From Candidatus Saccharimonadota bacterium (GTDB lineage: Bacteria; Patescibacteriota; Saccharimonadia; Saccharimonadales; 2-12-FULL-41-12), in the NCBI GenBank assembly GCA_022842995.1, contig JALHOM010000009.1, positions 18,235 to 57,817 of the forward strand: DNA of 39,583 bases, written 5' to 3'. Both the position numbers and the translations under genes were made by a program. Below are positions 28,596 to 38,073 of this stretch, piece after piece. The notes below the pieces were generated by a model that saw only the letters and a program-made list of their open reading frames with translations, ran no database searches and had not been told where the DNA came from. The number at the start of each line of letters is the position of its first letter. The first letter of the stretch is position 1.

Positions 28596-30019
28596 GCAGC
28601 AACCTCCTCGACCTTTTTGGCTACTTCGAGCAACATTTTATCCTGCTTTTGCTGAACCATGAGCTGAAGGCCTACGGGCAATGAGTTATTCGACTTGACC
28701 GGAATCGAGATAGCCGGGATACCGACTAGATTGGCCGAGACGGTCATAATATCAATCAAGTACATAGCAAGTGGGTCGGCAATATTTTCGCCAATTTTGA
28801 AAGCCTGTACGGGTGCCGTTGGACCAACCAAAACATCGCAACTCTCCAAGGCTTTATTAAATTCATTGATTAGCTTCGTCCGCACTAACTGTGCTCGCTG
28901 ATAATAAGCATCATAGTATCCACTACTCAGGACGTAAGCACCAATCATTATTCGACGCTTAGCTTCATTACCAAAGCCTACTGATCGACTCTTGGCATAA
29001 CTTTCTTCGAGATTTACGGCATCGCGATCTGAATGCCCATAGCGCTGACCGTCGTAACGACTGAGATTAGAGCTCACTTCAGCAGGACAAAGGATGTAAT
29101 AAACCGCGAGGGCCAGGTCAATAGATGGGATACTAACTTCCACTATTTCACCGCCAGCAGACTTGATCTGGTTAACGGCCTGGTCGATACTGCCACGAAC
29201 CGACTCGTCTACTCCCGAACCGAAAAATTCTTTAACAATTCCGAATTTAATCCCCGTCAGATCGACCGGCTTTAAATCGCTGTAATCCTGACTGTCACGC
29301 TCGATAGTCGTCCCATCGAGTTCGTCTTTGCCGGCCATGCATTCCAAGACAAGAGCTGCATCCTCAACTGTTGAAGCGATAGGTCCAATAACATCGGTCG
29401 AGCTAGCCATAGCCACTACGCCGCTCCGTGAAACCAACCCATAGGTTGGCTTAAGTCCGACAACACCACAAAAACTAGCTGGCAGGCGAATAGAGCCGCC
29501 GGTGTCTGTCCCGAGAGAAAACGGAGCCATCGACAGGGCCACTGCTGCTGCCGAACCACCAGAACTACCGCCAGGGACTCTTTCGGCGTCATGAGGGTTT
29601 TTGGTAGTCATATAGTCACTATTTTCGGTACTACTTCCGTGTGCAAAAGCATCAAGATTAGCTTTAGCTACACAAATTGCCCCCTCAGCTTCCAAGCGCT
29701 CAATTGCGCTCGACTGATACGGCGCATTAAAACCGCGCAAGATATTGCTCGCAGCGGTTGTTTCAGCGCCAAATACTAAAAAGTTGTCTTTGGCAATGAA
29801 CGGTACTCCAGCTAATCGACCAACATTTTCGCCGACAGCAATTCGAGCGTCAATTTCTTCGGCCCTTTTAAGAGCTCGTTCTTTTGTTAAAGAGATAATT
29901 GCCTTAAATTCGCCGTGTTCTTCAATAATTTGTAGCGATTTTTCAACCATGTCACGAGCAGAAGATTTGCGAGAAGCAACATCTGACGTAATGGTTTTGA
30001 TCGAAGGCCATATAGACAT
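28592..30019 (-). CDS. gatA: Aspartyl/glutamyl-tRNA amidotransferase subunit A
   Basis: Amidase signature VPGGSSGGSAAAVALSMAPFSLGTDTGGSIRLPASFCGVVGLKPTYGLVSR. Confidence 0.97.
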   Translation of the reverse strand: MSIWPSIKTITSDVASRKSSARDMVEKSLQIIEEHGEFKAIISLTKERALKRAEEIDARIAVGENVGRLAGVPFIAKDNFLVFGAETTAASNILRGFNAPYQSSAIERLEAEGAICVAKANLDAFAHGSSTENSDYMTTKNPHDAERVPGGSSGGSAAAVALSMAPFSLGTDTGGSIRLPASFCGVVGLKPTYGLVSRSGVVAMASSTDVIGPIASTVEDAALVLECMAGKDELDGTTIERDSQDYSDLKPVDLTGIKFGIVKEFFGSGVDESVRGSIDQAVNQIKSAGGEIVEVSIPSIDLALAVYYILCPAEVSSNLSRYDGQRYGHSDRDAVNLEESYAKSRSVGFGNEAKRRIMIGAYVLSSGYYDAYYQRAQLVRTKLINEFNKALESCDVLVGPTAPVQAFKIGENIADPLAMYLIDIMTVSANLVGIPAISIPVKSNNSLPVGLQLMVQQKQDKMLLEVAKKVEEVAA

Positions 30020-30025
30020 AAGCGG

Positions 30026-30313
30026 TTATAAGACCCTCTTGACTTTAATATAGTTATCTTCACGATCTGGCAAGTTTTTCAAAAGCTCGTCTTGTGTTAC
30101 AGAGTCGGCAATTTCATCTTCGCGCATAACATTTACGAGACCCGTGACTTGATTAGTCGGACTCAAACCTTCAACATCTGCATCGGCTAATTTTTGAATG
30201 TATGACAAAATTTCGTCAAGTTCAGCCTGAAATTTCGAGACCTCTTCTTCGCTCAGACTAATCATGCTTAGTCGAGCCAATTTTAATACATCGTCTTTTG
30301 TAATAGTCGCCAT
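30026..30313 (-). CDS. gatC: Aspartyl/glutamyl-tRNA amidotransferase subunit C
   Basis: VLKLARLSMISLSEEEVSKFQAELDEILSYIQKLADADVEGLSPTNQ, directly upstream of gatA. Confidence 0.95.
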   Translation of the reverse strand: MATITKDDVLKLARLSMISLSEEEVSKFQAELDEILSYIQKLADADVEGLSPTNQVTGLVNVMREDEIADSVTQDELLKNLPDREDNYIKVKRVL

Positions 30314-30323
30314 CTGGTGAACA

Positions 30324-30329
30324 ATTATA
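30324..30329 (-). promoter_or_regulatory. Perfect -10 element TATAAT for the gatC operon
   Basis: Minus strand TATAAT 10 nt before the gatC ATG; TGTTAA -35-like hexamer 16 nt upstream. Confidence 0.6.
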
Positions 30330-30357
30330 GCAAAGAATCACGTCGTTAACAGATTTT

Positions 30358-30423
30358 TTAAACAACAAAAACTGTAGCCGTTATTTCACGTATATAACGT
30401 AAATTATCGGGCTACAGTTTATC
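30358..30423 (-). terminator. Rho-independent terminator downstream of the 30456-31598 gene
   Basis: AAACTGTAGCC (30369-30379) / GGCTACAGTTT (30410-30420) 11-bp stem followed on the minus strand by TTGTTGTTTAAAAAA. Confidence 0.75.
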
Positions 30424-30455
30424 GAAAGATTTATGATATAGCTAAACGTACAACG

Positions 30456-31598
30456 CTACAACGCAGGTTCTTCTGACACAGTTTCTTCAATCGGGGCTTC
30501 TGGGACGGGTTCAGTCGAAATCGCTTCGGCTGGAGCTTCCAGAGGCTGATCTATAGTCACTTCGGCCCCCTGAACTTCGGAAGTGTCAGCGCTCGGCTGG
30601 GCAACCACTGCAGTAACGGTGAGCTGGAAGCAATCACGGCCAGAGCTATGTTGCCATTCGTTAATGTTCGATGATTCAGTAACTAACGACGGGATGTAGC
30701 CTGACATTTTATCATCGCCAGTGCGTGACGTTGTAGAGAAATTAGCGCATAATTGATATCCACTGTCACTTAGTCGTTCGTAGGTATAAATATAGCTATT
30801 TGAACGCTGCGCTTGCTCAGAAGAAAGATTCAAGTCACTCAGAGCCTCTGGCATATAACCTCGAGCGGTTACAAAGTTATTTACTTCCGCTTTAATAACG
30901 CTCAGGTCAGACGCAATTACTCTATCGACCATAACCTGCCTGCTTTCAGAGAAAGGAAATAGCACGAACAATAACGCGACGATCAGCGAACCAGTAATTA
31001 AGCCGTACCTGTATTGATGCCTAAATCTTGCGAATATGTCACTCGCAACTACGCGGTAATCATTGCCATACGCCCACGCTGTCGTAAGGAGGGCAAGTGA
31101 AGCAAACAGATAAGCCGTGGTAGCCTGCCAGTCAAAAACCGCTTGTGTTAAATAGCCAATGCTCAAAAATGCCAAGACGGAATCGATAAACAGGACTGAA
31201 CTCAACACCGCCCAAACACTTATACCTGTCAAGAAAATGCCTAAGCTGATTTTTCTCCATGCCAAGTTCTTGACGGCTGGATTCCTCGCTTCGGACTCGG
31301 CGGTTCGCTGAATCAGGATTACCGTCAGTGGAAGTAAAACCGTAAATGCCGATATAAGCCAGACATACATATCGCCTGAGTGAAGCCATGACAGAACGCT
31401 CAATATAGACTCGTCAAACAGACTATTGAACATGCTCATTACAACCGCCAACAAACCTGTCACGAATAACAGCTGAAGCCCGTATTCAAATATATACGAC
31501 CGACTTTCGCCGAAACTTGTGTTCTTCAGAGAAAACAAGAAATTTTTTGATTTTTTACGTGCTGGTTTTTTACCAGCAAGACCACTAGATTGTGCCAT
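30456..31598 (-). CDS. Multi-TM membrane protein with P/E-rich C-terminus, unknown function
   Basis: ORF track begins at 31655, but GGAGG precedes ATG 31598 (MAQSSGLAGKKPARKKSKNF); multiple TM segments. Confidence 0.75.
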   Translation of the reverse strand: MAQSSGLAGKKPARKKSKNFLFSLKNTSFGESRSYIFEYGLQLLFVTGLLAVVMSMFNSLFDESILSVLSWLHSGDMYVWLISAFTVLLPLTVILIQRTAESEARNPAVKNLAWRKISLGIFLTGISVWAVLSSVLFIDSVLAFLSIGYLTQAVFDWQATTAYLFASLALLTTAWAYGNDYRVVASDIFARFRHQYRYGLITGSLIVALLFVLFPFSESRQVMVDRVIASDLSVIKAEVNNFVTARGYMPEALSDLNLSSEQAQRSNSYIYTYERLSDSGYQLCANFSTTSRTGDDKMSGYIPSLVTESSNINEWQHSSGRDCFQLTVTAVVAQPSADTSEVQGAEVTIDQPLEAPAEAISTEPVPEAPIEETVSEEPAL

Positions 31599-31718
31599 TA
31601 TACCCCTCCAATTACGTACTATTGTAACACCATAAGCGAAAAATAAAATAGGCATTAGCAGAATATATTTTTCCTGACTCGCAATTCTTCTTTTTTGCGT
31701 AATATGAAAGAGAAATGA

Positions 31719-33680
31719 CTACATTTTCTGTTTGATTTCGGCGATTACGTCCCGCAGCTCTGCAGCTTTCTCGAACTCCAGGTTAGCCGACGCCAAATCC
31801 ATCTGCCTACTCAGGTCACGGACAAGGTGTTTATACTCGTCTTTTGGTACTTTATTCAGATCAAGCTTTGGCTTTTCGCTATCTGGCATATCTGGTCGCA
31901 TACCGGCCGCAATTGTCTTGGCTATCCCTGCAGGAGTAATGCCATGTTTTTGGTTATAGGCTTCTTGAATCTCTCGACGACGATCAGTTTCGTCAATCGT
32001 TCGCTTCATACTCTTGGTTATTTTATCGGCGTACATTATAACTCGACCCTCAACGTGACGCGCCGCCCTACCAACGGTCTGAATTAGTGCTTGCTCGCTT
32101 CGCAAGAAACCTTCTTTATCGGCGTCCAGGATAGCTACCAAGCTAACTTCCGGCAAATCCAGTCCTTCTCGCAGCAAGTTAATACCAACAACCACGTCAT
32201 ACACACCCAGACGCAAATCACGCAAGATATCAGTTCGATCAAGCGTATCCACCTCGCTGTGTAAATAGGCAACTTTGATGGAAAGTTCCTGCAAATACTC
32301 TGTTAAATCTTCGCTCATCCGCTTTGTAAGAGTCGTCACAAGAACGCGGTGACCTTTAGCGGTCGTTGCCCGTATCTCAGCTATCAAATCATCTACCTGC
32401 CCATTTACAGGACGAACTTCAATCTCCGGATCAATCAGTCCGGTCGGTCGTATTATTTGTTGAATCGGCTCTGGGCTTCGGCTCAGCTCGTACTCCGCAG
32501 GTGTCGCACTCACGTAAATAACTTGGTTAACATGACGCTCAAATTCCTGGAAATTCAGTGGACGGTTGTCCAGAGCACTCGGCAAGCGAAAACCATGTTC
32601 AACGAGCACTTCCTTGCGGGCCCTATCGCCGTTATACATCCCCCTCACCTGAGGAATTGTCATATGACTTTCGTCAATTAACATCAAAAAATCATCGGGG
32701 AAATAGTCGAGCAACGTCGCTGGCTGCTCACCTGGCTCGCGGTTGGTAAGATAGCGACTGTAGTTCTCGATACCTTTCACAAACCCCGTTTCTTCTAGCA
32801 TCTCGAGGTCAAAGTTAGTTCTTTGCTCTATTCGTTGGGCTTCTAAAAGTAAACTGTTTTTCTTAAAATATGCCAGCCGTGCTTCCAGCTCGCTACGTAT
32901 GTGCCCGAGGGCCACTTTGAGCTTATCTTGCGGAGTAACGTAGTGGCTTCCAGGAAAGATGGCCAGCTTATCTAGCTTCGATAGTATCTCGCCGGTCAAC
33001 GGGTCTATAGAGGTTATGCGATCAACCTCATCACCAAAAAATTCTATCCGATAGGCAATTTCTTCTCCAACAGGGTAAACATCAATAACATCACCTCGTA
33101 CCCGAAACGTCCCACGATGAAAATCAACATCATTTCGCTGATACTGAATATCGGTGAGATGACGCATGAATTTATCGCGTTTGCGGCTTTCACCAACAGC
33201 AATCCGAATCGCCATATCACCATAGTCCTCTACCGAACCAATGCCATAAATACAGCTAACACTGGCCACAATTAATACGTCCTTCCGGCTCAACAGAGAC
33301 GACGTGGCGGCGTGTCGCAAACGATCAATTTCTTCATTGATCTGGCTATCTTTTTCGATATACGTGTCGGACCGAGCAATATAGGCTTCCGGTTGATAAT
33401 AATCAAAGTAGCTAACAAAATAATGGACGGCGTTATTTGGGAAAAAATCTTTGAACTCACTATACAGCTGGGCAGCAAGTGTTTTGTTATGACACAGGAC
33501 AAGCGTTGGCTTCTGCACAGCCTGCACGACATTGGCCATAGTAAATGTCTTTCCAGACCCCGTAACACCTAGTAACGTCTGCTCCTTAACGCCGCCCTTG
33601 AGCCCCGCCACAAGCGCCTCAATAGCAGCCGGCTGATCGCCGGTCGGTTTATACGGTGAAGTTATCTGAAAAGAAGACAT
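31719..33680 (-). CDS. uvrB: Excinuclease ABC subunit B
   Basis: [76 protein letters not shown]-terminal UVR motif. Confidence 0.98.
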   Translation of the reverse strand: MSSFQITSPYKPTGDQPAAIEALVAGLKGGVKEQTLLGVTGSGKTFTMANVVQAVQKPTLVLCHNKTLAAQLYSEFKDFFPNNAVHYFVSYFDYYQPEAYIARSDTYIEKDSQINEEIDRLRHAATSSLLSRKDVLIVASVSCIYGIGSVEDYGDMAIRIAVGESRKRDKFMRHLTDIQYQRNDVDFHRGTFRVRGDVIDVYPVGEEIAYRIEFFGDEVDRITSIDPLTGEILSKLDKLAIFPGSHYVTPQDKLKVALGHIRSELEARLAYFKKNSLLLEAQRIEQRTNFDLEMLEETGFVKGIENYSRYLTNREPGEQPATLLDYFPDDFLMLIDESHMTIPQVRGMYNGDRARKEVLVEHGFRLPSALDNRPLNFQEFERHVNQVIYVSATPAEYELSRSPEPIQQIIRPTGLIDPEIEVRPVNGQVDDLIAEIRATTAKGHRVLVTTLTKRMSEDLTEYLQELSIKVAYLHSEVDTLDRTDILRDLRLGVYDVVVGINLLREGLDLPEVSLVAILDADKEGFLRSEQALIQTVGRAARHVEGRVIMYADKITKSMKRTIDETDRRREIQEAYNQKHGITPAGIAKTIAAGMRPDMPDSEKPKLDLNKVPKDEYKHLVRDLSRQMDLASANLEFEKAAELRDVIAEIKQKM

Positions 33681-33688
33681 ATACCACT

Positions 33689-33694
33689 ATTGTA
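33689..33694 (-). promoter_or_regulatory. Putative -10 element TACAAT for uvrB
   Basis: 8 nt before the uvrB ATG, in context GGTTACAATAGT. Confidence 0.45.
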
Positions 33695-33731
33695 ACCTAA
33701 CGTCCTTTGCAAAAGAGTGCCAGCTTATCTT

Positions 33732-33839
33732 TTAGAGCTCACCAGCTTGTCGAGCCCACAGTGCAGCGTATCGGCCATTCCGTTCAATGAGCTCTTGGTG
33801 AGTCCCCGACTCTTCGACTTTCCCATCATATTTTAGGGC
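33732..33839 (-). pseudogene. C-terminal remnant of an ABC exporter ATP-binding protein
   Basis: Stop-to-stop minus-strand frame: ALKYDGKVEESGTHQELIERNGRYAALWARQAGEL*, matching the D-loop/H-loop-distal C-terminus of MsbA/MdlB-type exporters; no upstream domain present. Confidence 0.85.
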
Positions 33840-33849
33840 TTAGCTAGAA

Positions 33850-34413
33850 TTAGCGGAAAAGATCTCTATGCTCAGCGTGGATCGAATCCAGCAGTTTGGT
33901 TATTTGATCTACCAGGTCTTCTGGATCATCGCTAAAGACCACATTGGAGCTACGCTCTTCGCCGGCTGCCTTCAAAATATCCATAATCTCGGTGCTAACC
34001 CCACCAGCCCCCTGCAAGAAGCCAATTGGAGTATCTGTTTCCATGGCGATGGTAAATTCATGCAACGTACCAAGTCGACCACCAATACTCACCACCGCAT
34101 CAGAGGAATTTATCAGCAACATGTCCCGCCCTACATAATGCATTCCCGTGTATAAAATACTGTCGTAAGCCTCTGTCGGCAAACGATATTTGCGAACATG
34201 CTCAATCTTGGATGTCGCCGGACTGATCCCCAGGCTCATCTTGCCTCCAGCAACCTTATAGCTTTCGGCAGCATAGTTCGGAAGTCCGATAGTGGCACCA
34301 GTCAGTAAGGTATGTCCGGATTTGGCAATCGAGGCACCAACAGCCGCAGCCAACAAGCGACCCTCTTCAACACTCTGCCCCTTCGAGGCACCCGAAACAC
34401 AGATTTGATACAT
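33850..34413 (-). CDS. LOG family / TIGR00725-like putative nucleotide-binding (lysine decarboxylase-like fold) protein
   Basis: VSGASKGQSVEEGRLLAAAVGASIAKSGHTLLTGATIGLPNYAAESYKVAGG ... SSDAVVSIGGRLGTLHEFTIAMETDTPIG. Confidence 0.8.
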   Translation of the reverse strand: MYQICVSGASKGQSVEEGRLLAAAVGASIAKSGHTLLTGATIGLPNYAAESYKVAGGKMSLGISPATSKIEHVRKYRLPTEAYDSILYTGMHYVGRDMLLINSSDAVVSIGGRLGTLHEFTIAMETDTPIGFLQGAGGVSTEIMDILKAAGEERSSNVVFSDDPEDLVDQITKLLDSIHAEHRDLFR

Positions 34414-34468
34414 TATTGCTTATCCTTATTTGTAGTATACATCATTTATTTTCCTTTTTAGCAGCGAC

Positions 34469-35692
34469 TCATGCCCTCGCAAGATCTTCACCAATCGACT
34501 GATACGTCTTGACGATATCTTGGGCCACACTGTCGCTCGATAAATACCGTGCCCACAGCTCTTCCCATAAACGTTTCTTGCCATATGTGCGTGCACCAAC
34601 TCCATGATCATGCCGATTAGCTGCGTTGATGACTACATCTAGTACGTTAAGCGATACGGGCTGATTGTTTCCAGAGACGAAAACGCTATAATCAAGCTCT
34701 TTCCAATATTCAAAACGGGGATCTAGCGAGACCAGAACCGCCAGTGGCCAGTCTGCCTGGAAATCGTCGGCCATAACATGAGGCTGCTCAACACTTGCCA
34801 AAAAGTCCTCGTTGCCAACCAGATGTCGATGAATACTATTCCAGCCGATATCGCTGAGCTTCAATGAAGTAGCCAACACACCCTCTTGTGCCACCTGGGC
34901 CAAGAATTCACCAAACTTTTTGTGAGTGCTGAGGAGCCTGTAAAACGCGCTGCGACTCCTGATTTCGCTTACCGCGTCCAAGGTCAGTAAAGTAAGCGCC
35001 AAAACATCCAATGGGAATCTGTATTTTGGTGAATGCAAAATAACCGTTGCTGTCTCGTGATGAGTAAAGCATATTTGACGCGTCGGGAATCCCGCTTTAT
35101 GCAGCTTTTCGACCCGCGCCGAGCTCACAACAGAAAGATTTATTGGTTCGAGGTCAAAATCCAGCGGCGCTATTTTTTTATACTTTGCGTAAAAGCGCTT
35201 ATTCCAATCGGCCGACTCGAGTTGATTGGCCAAAAGTAAAATCTCGCTTGGTGAATTACGTTTTAGCATAGAATCAACCGAGCGCAGACCCAAGACTTTC
35301 ATGACGTGCTTTGGCGGCTGCTTGGTCAGCAAGCTTCGTAACAAAGCTGGTCGCATAGCCCATGCTTTCTTATGTTTCAGTTGCTTGAGAGACCACTTCA
35401 CAACCTTGTTCGTCATTTCTTCGGGAGTGTGGTTGGGCGTAATGCCAATTATATCAGCGAGCCACTGGTTGTCCTGCCGAGCCCGCTCCTGCAGCGCGAA
35501 ATAAAGCTCGCTAGAAATGGTGTCGGTAGGGTCAAGGCCAAGTTCGCTCACCGCCGCCGTTGCCCGAATGCGCATATCCGAATAGAGCTTTAAATCATGG
35601 CCAGCCCTCCCCGTACGAGCTTCCCACTGCTCGACCATATGCTTAAAGGCCAGGCTATCTATATCTAGAATGTCAGCTAATACTTTGGCCAC
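34469..35692 (-). CDS. Conserved hypothetical helical protein (407 aa)
   Basis: Long ORF between co-oriented genes; no family recognised. Confidence 0.75.
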   Translation of the reverse strand: MAKVLADILDIDSLAFKHMVEQWEARTGRAGHDLKLYSDMRIRATAAVSELGLDPTDTISSELYFALQERARQDNQWLADIIGITPNHTPEEMTNKVVKWSLKQLKHKKAWAMRPALLRSLLTKQPPKHVMKVLGLRSVDSMLKRNSPSEILLLANQLESADWNKRFYAKYKKIAPLDFDLEPINLSVVSSARVEKLHKAGFPTRQICFTHHETATVILHSPKYRFPLDVLALTLLTLDAVSEIRSRSAFYRLLSTHKKFGEFLAQVAQEGVLATSLKLSDIGWNSIHRHLVGNEDFLASVEQPHVMADDFQADWPLAVLVSLDPRFEYWKELDYSVFVSGNNQPVSLNVLDVVINAANRHDHGVGARTYGKKRLWEELWARYLSSDSVAQDIVKTYQSIGEDLARA

Positions 35693-35753
35693 AAGGACGT
35701 TCCTTCTTTTGCCGGTTGCATATTCTTTTTAGTCAAAGGTTTCTGGTGGATAG

Positions 35754-36758
35754 TTAAATTCGTTCTGGCTTGTACCAGTCTGGGGCACTCTGCAATAATC
35801 CCGCAAGCTCGCGCTCTGTCAATAAACCAGCCTGCGCACCAACGTGCTGAACAACGTTCATAGAGCTAATCGGCGCCCATTGCAATGCACCATCAACCGT
35901 ATTCCCCTTGATAACTGCCGCAACGAACGTCGATGTAAAGGCATCGCCAGCTCCAGTTCTTTCAACGGGTGGCTTCGGATCAGGATAGATCGGCATTTTA
36001 AAGCGATTTTGACCATCTGAAGCATAACTGCCCTTCGGACCATCGCTAATTAGAACTATCTTTGGACCAAGATCATGCAGTCTGTTGAACAAGTCGTGAA
36101 TGTCGTCGTAATTTCCGCCCGTTATAAAGACCGCTTCTTCCCTGTTGACGGCCACCAGTTCGGCACGCCTATAAACATGGCCGAGTCGTTCAATGCCGGC
36201 CTGCATCTGGAAGGTTCCCGGCTGGAAGGCAAGCTTAATCTCGGGATGTCGCTCCAGCGACTCGATCATTTCGTCATGATAATCAAGGGCGTGCTCAGAA
36301 ATCGAACTAAAATAAATCCACTTCGGCATTTCGTGCTTTCTGAAATGTGGCCACCTGTAGTCATACTCTTCGTGCTTGATTAGTATCGTGCGCTCTTCTT
36401 TGTACCAAAGAACGTAATGGTAATTGCTCACTTTTTTAGGGTTAATCCTTACGAAGCGCGTATCAACGTCTAACTTATCAAGGGTATGAATAATATCTCG
36501 GCCAGCCGAATCTCCACCGACATTAGAAATCAAGCCGCAATTAAGTCCTAATTTTGCGAAGTTAACCGAGGCATTCGCCGCGTTTCCGACTGCATTAATA
36601 ACTTCTGAGTGATCAAAAGGAATTTTGGTAGCAAATGGCATGGACAACACCGGCCCATCATGAGACTCAGAAACCTCCGCACGATCATCTAAAAGTTTAA
36701 TAAACGCATCAGTTACGACGTCGCCCACACATAGGACATCAACTTGAGAAGTACTCAT
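35754..36758 (-). CDS. PfkB family carbohydrate/nucleoside kinase
   Basis: VLCVGDVVTDAFIKL, NAVGNAANASVNFAKLGLNCGLISNVGGDSAGRDII, ERTGAGDAFTSTFVAAV. Confidence 0.94.
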   Translation of the reverse strand: MSTSQVDVLCVGDVVTDAFIKLLDDRAEVSESHDGPVLSMPFATKIPFDHSEVINAVGNAANASVNFAKLGLNCGLISNVGGDSAGRDIIHTLDKLDVDTRFVRINPKKVSNYHYVLWYKEERTILIKHEEYDYRWPHFRKHEMPKWIYFSSISEHALDYHDEMIESLERHPEIKLAFQPGTFQMQAGIERLGHVYRRAELVAVNREEAVFITGGNYDDIHDLFNRLHDLGPKIVLISDGPKGSYASDGQNRFKMPIYPDPKPPVERTGAGDAFTSTFVAAVIKGNTVDGALQWAPISSMNVVQHVGAQAGLLTERELAGLLQSAPDWYKPERI

Positions 36759-36806
36759 CTACCACCCCTTGGTTTTTATTATGCTTATGCCTTATATTGT
36801 GCCACA

Positions 36807-37101
36807 GGAATTGGAAATTTGGAACTTGGAAATTTGGAATTAGTAGTGAGTCATGAGACATGAGTTATGAGTTAAGATTCGCCTCCGGCGAAAAAGGTAG
36901 GATAGTAGCTAGCACTAGTATCTAGTAACTAGTAGCTAGATTCTTGGAGTTACTCTTGTCTCTTGACTCTTATCTCATGACTCTAAATTAGGAATTCGAA
37001 ATTAGAAATTTGAAATTGGCAGTAACCCAAAAATCGCTATTGCCAACCACAACCGAATAAAACATACTCAGCTAATTCCTAATTTCTATTTTCTAATTCC
37101 T
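36807..37101 (-). repeat. Heptad-periodic mosaic repeat element, copy B (inverted relative to copy A)
   Basis: On the minus strand: AGGAATT AGAAAAT AGAAATT AGGAATT, then a 56-bp core (37073-37018) matching copy A at 44/56 positions, same order of heptad modules, hairpin TTCGCC-GGA-GGCGAA (36892-36878). Confidence 0.9.
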
Positions 37102-38010
37102 AACCTGGGCTTTGCCCGCGCTACCGAAAGCATCGATCTTTGTCTCGACGACGACCTGCACCGCAGCTATAACTTCGTCCATCAGTTTAATGACAGCAAA
37201 CTCATCAGGGTTTTCATCTAACACCTTTTCGAGAGTGTTTCTAAAGGCCACACGCATATCTGAATTAATATTTATTTTGGAAACACCAATCTTAGCAGCA
37301 CTCACAAAATAGTGCTCTGGGGTTCCGCTACCGCCATGAAGGCTGATATTGCATTCAAGCGTGTCGCGAAGGCGCTGGAGCAACTCCAAGTCCAAGACTT
37401 TTGGAACGGGATATTTCCCATGCAAATTACCAACGGCTGCCGCATAGGTGTCTATACCGGTTGCTTCCACGAAAGCCAAAGAACCCTCAGGCGTGGAAAA
37501 TGTCTTCTTGATTTCTTCGTAGTCAATATTTTCTTTATGAACGTTCGAACTACCCCCAAAATAATGCGGTTCGCTCTCTACCAACGCACCCGTCAACTTG
37601 GCGTATTCGACTATCTGGCGAGTTTCGGCAATGATTTCTTCTTCCGAGGCGTCATGTCGAGCTTGGGAAATATCAATATGGATAAATTCAAAACCGGCTT
37701 CTATGCCGGCAATAGCGTCGGCCACAGTTGGACTATGGTCGAGATTGATATACATTTCTACGCCGTGGGAAACTTTGTAGTTGTCCACCATATCGCGTAT
37801 GTTGTCCAGGCCAAGAGCGTCTACCTCACCCTTGCTGAGCTCTACCATAAGTGGGGATTTTTTAGCCTGCGCGGCAGCGACTACCGCCTTCAGAGTTTCT
37901 TGGTTATCTAAGTTGAAGGCCCCAACGGCAAATTTCTCAGCCCGTGCTCGCTTCATCAAATCTCGAGCATCACTACAATTTTGTCGCATTTCGCGTAAGG
38001 TTAGAGGCAT
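37093..38010 (-). CDS. Class II fructose-bisphosphate aldolase
   Basis: VGAFNLDNQETLKAVVAAAQAKKSPLMVELSKGE, VEMYINLDHSPT, ISLHGGSGTPEHYFVSAAKIGVSKININSDMRVAF. Confidence 0.95.
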   Translation of the reverse strand: MPLTLREMRQNCSDARDLMKRARAEKFAVGAFNLDNQETLKAVVAAAQAKKSPLMVELSKGEVDALGLDNIRDMVDNYKVSHGVEMYINLDHSPTVADAIAGIEAGFEFIHIDISQARHDASEEEIIAETRQIVEYAKLTGALVESEPHYFGGSSNVHKENIDYEEIKKTFSTPEGSLAFVEATGIDTYAAAVGNLHGKYPVPKVLDLELLQRLRDTLECNISLHGGSGTPEHYFVSAAKIGVSKININSDMRVAFRNTLEKVLDENPDEFAVIKLMDEVIAAVQVVVETKIDAFGSAGKAQVRN

Positions 38011-38044
38011 AATCCCACCGTTTAATTATTGATATCTTACGTAT

Positions 38045-38073
38045 ATTCTAACTTGTTAGCACAAGCGGTTCAA
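38045..38073 (-). promoter_or_regulatory. Putative sigma70 promoter for the aldolase gene
   Basis: Minus strand TTGAAC (38073-38068), 17-bp spacer, TAGAAT (38050-38045); -35 overlaps the stop of the upstream transketolase gene. GGTGGGAT precedes the aldolase ATG. Confidence 0.6.

Noticed and set aside
14202-37101. Inverted heptad elements as ends of a 22.9-kb composite transposon
   Set aside because: The interior is ordinary housekeeping genes, no transposase is present and the copies are only moderately similar; two independent element insertions are simpler.
37312-37911. 199-aa plus-strand ORF
   Set aside because: Fully antisense to the well-supported class II aldolase; no recognisable domain.
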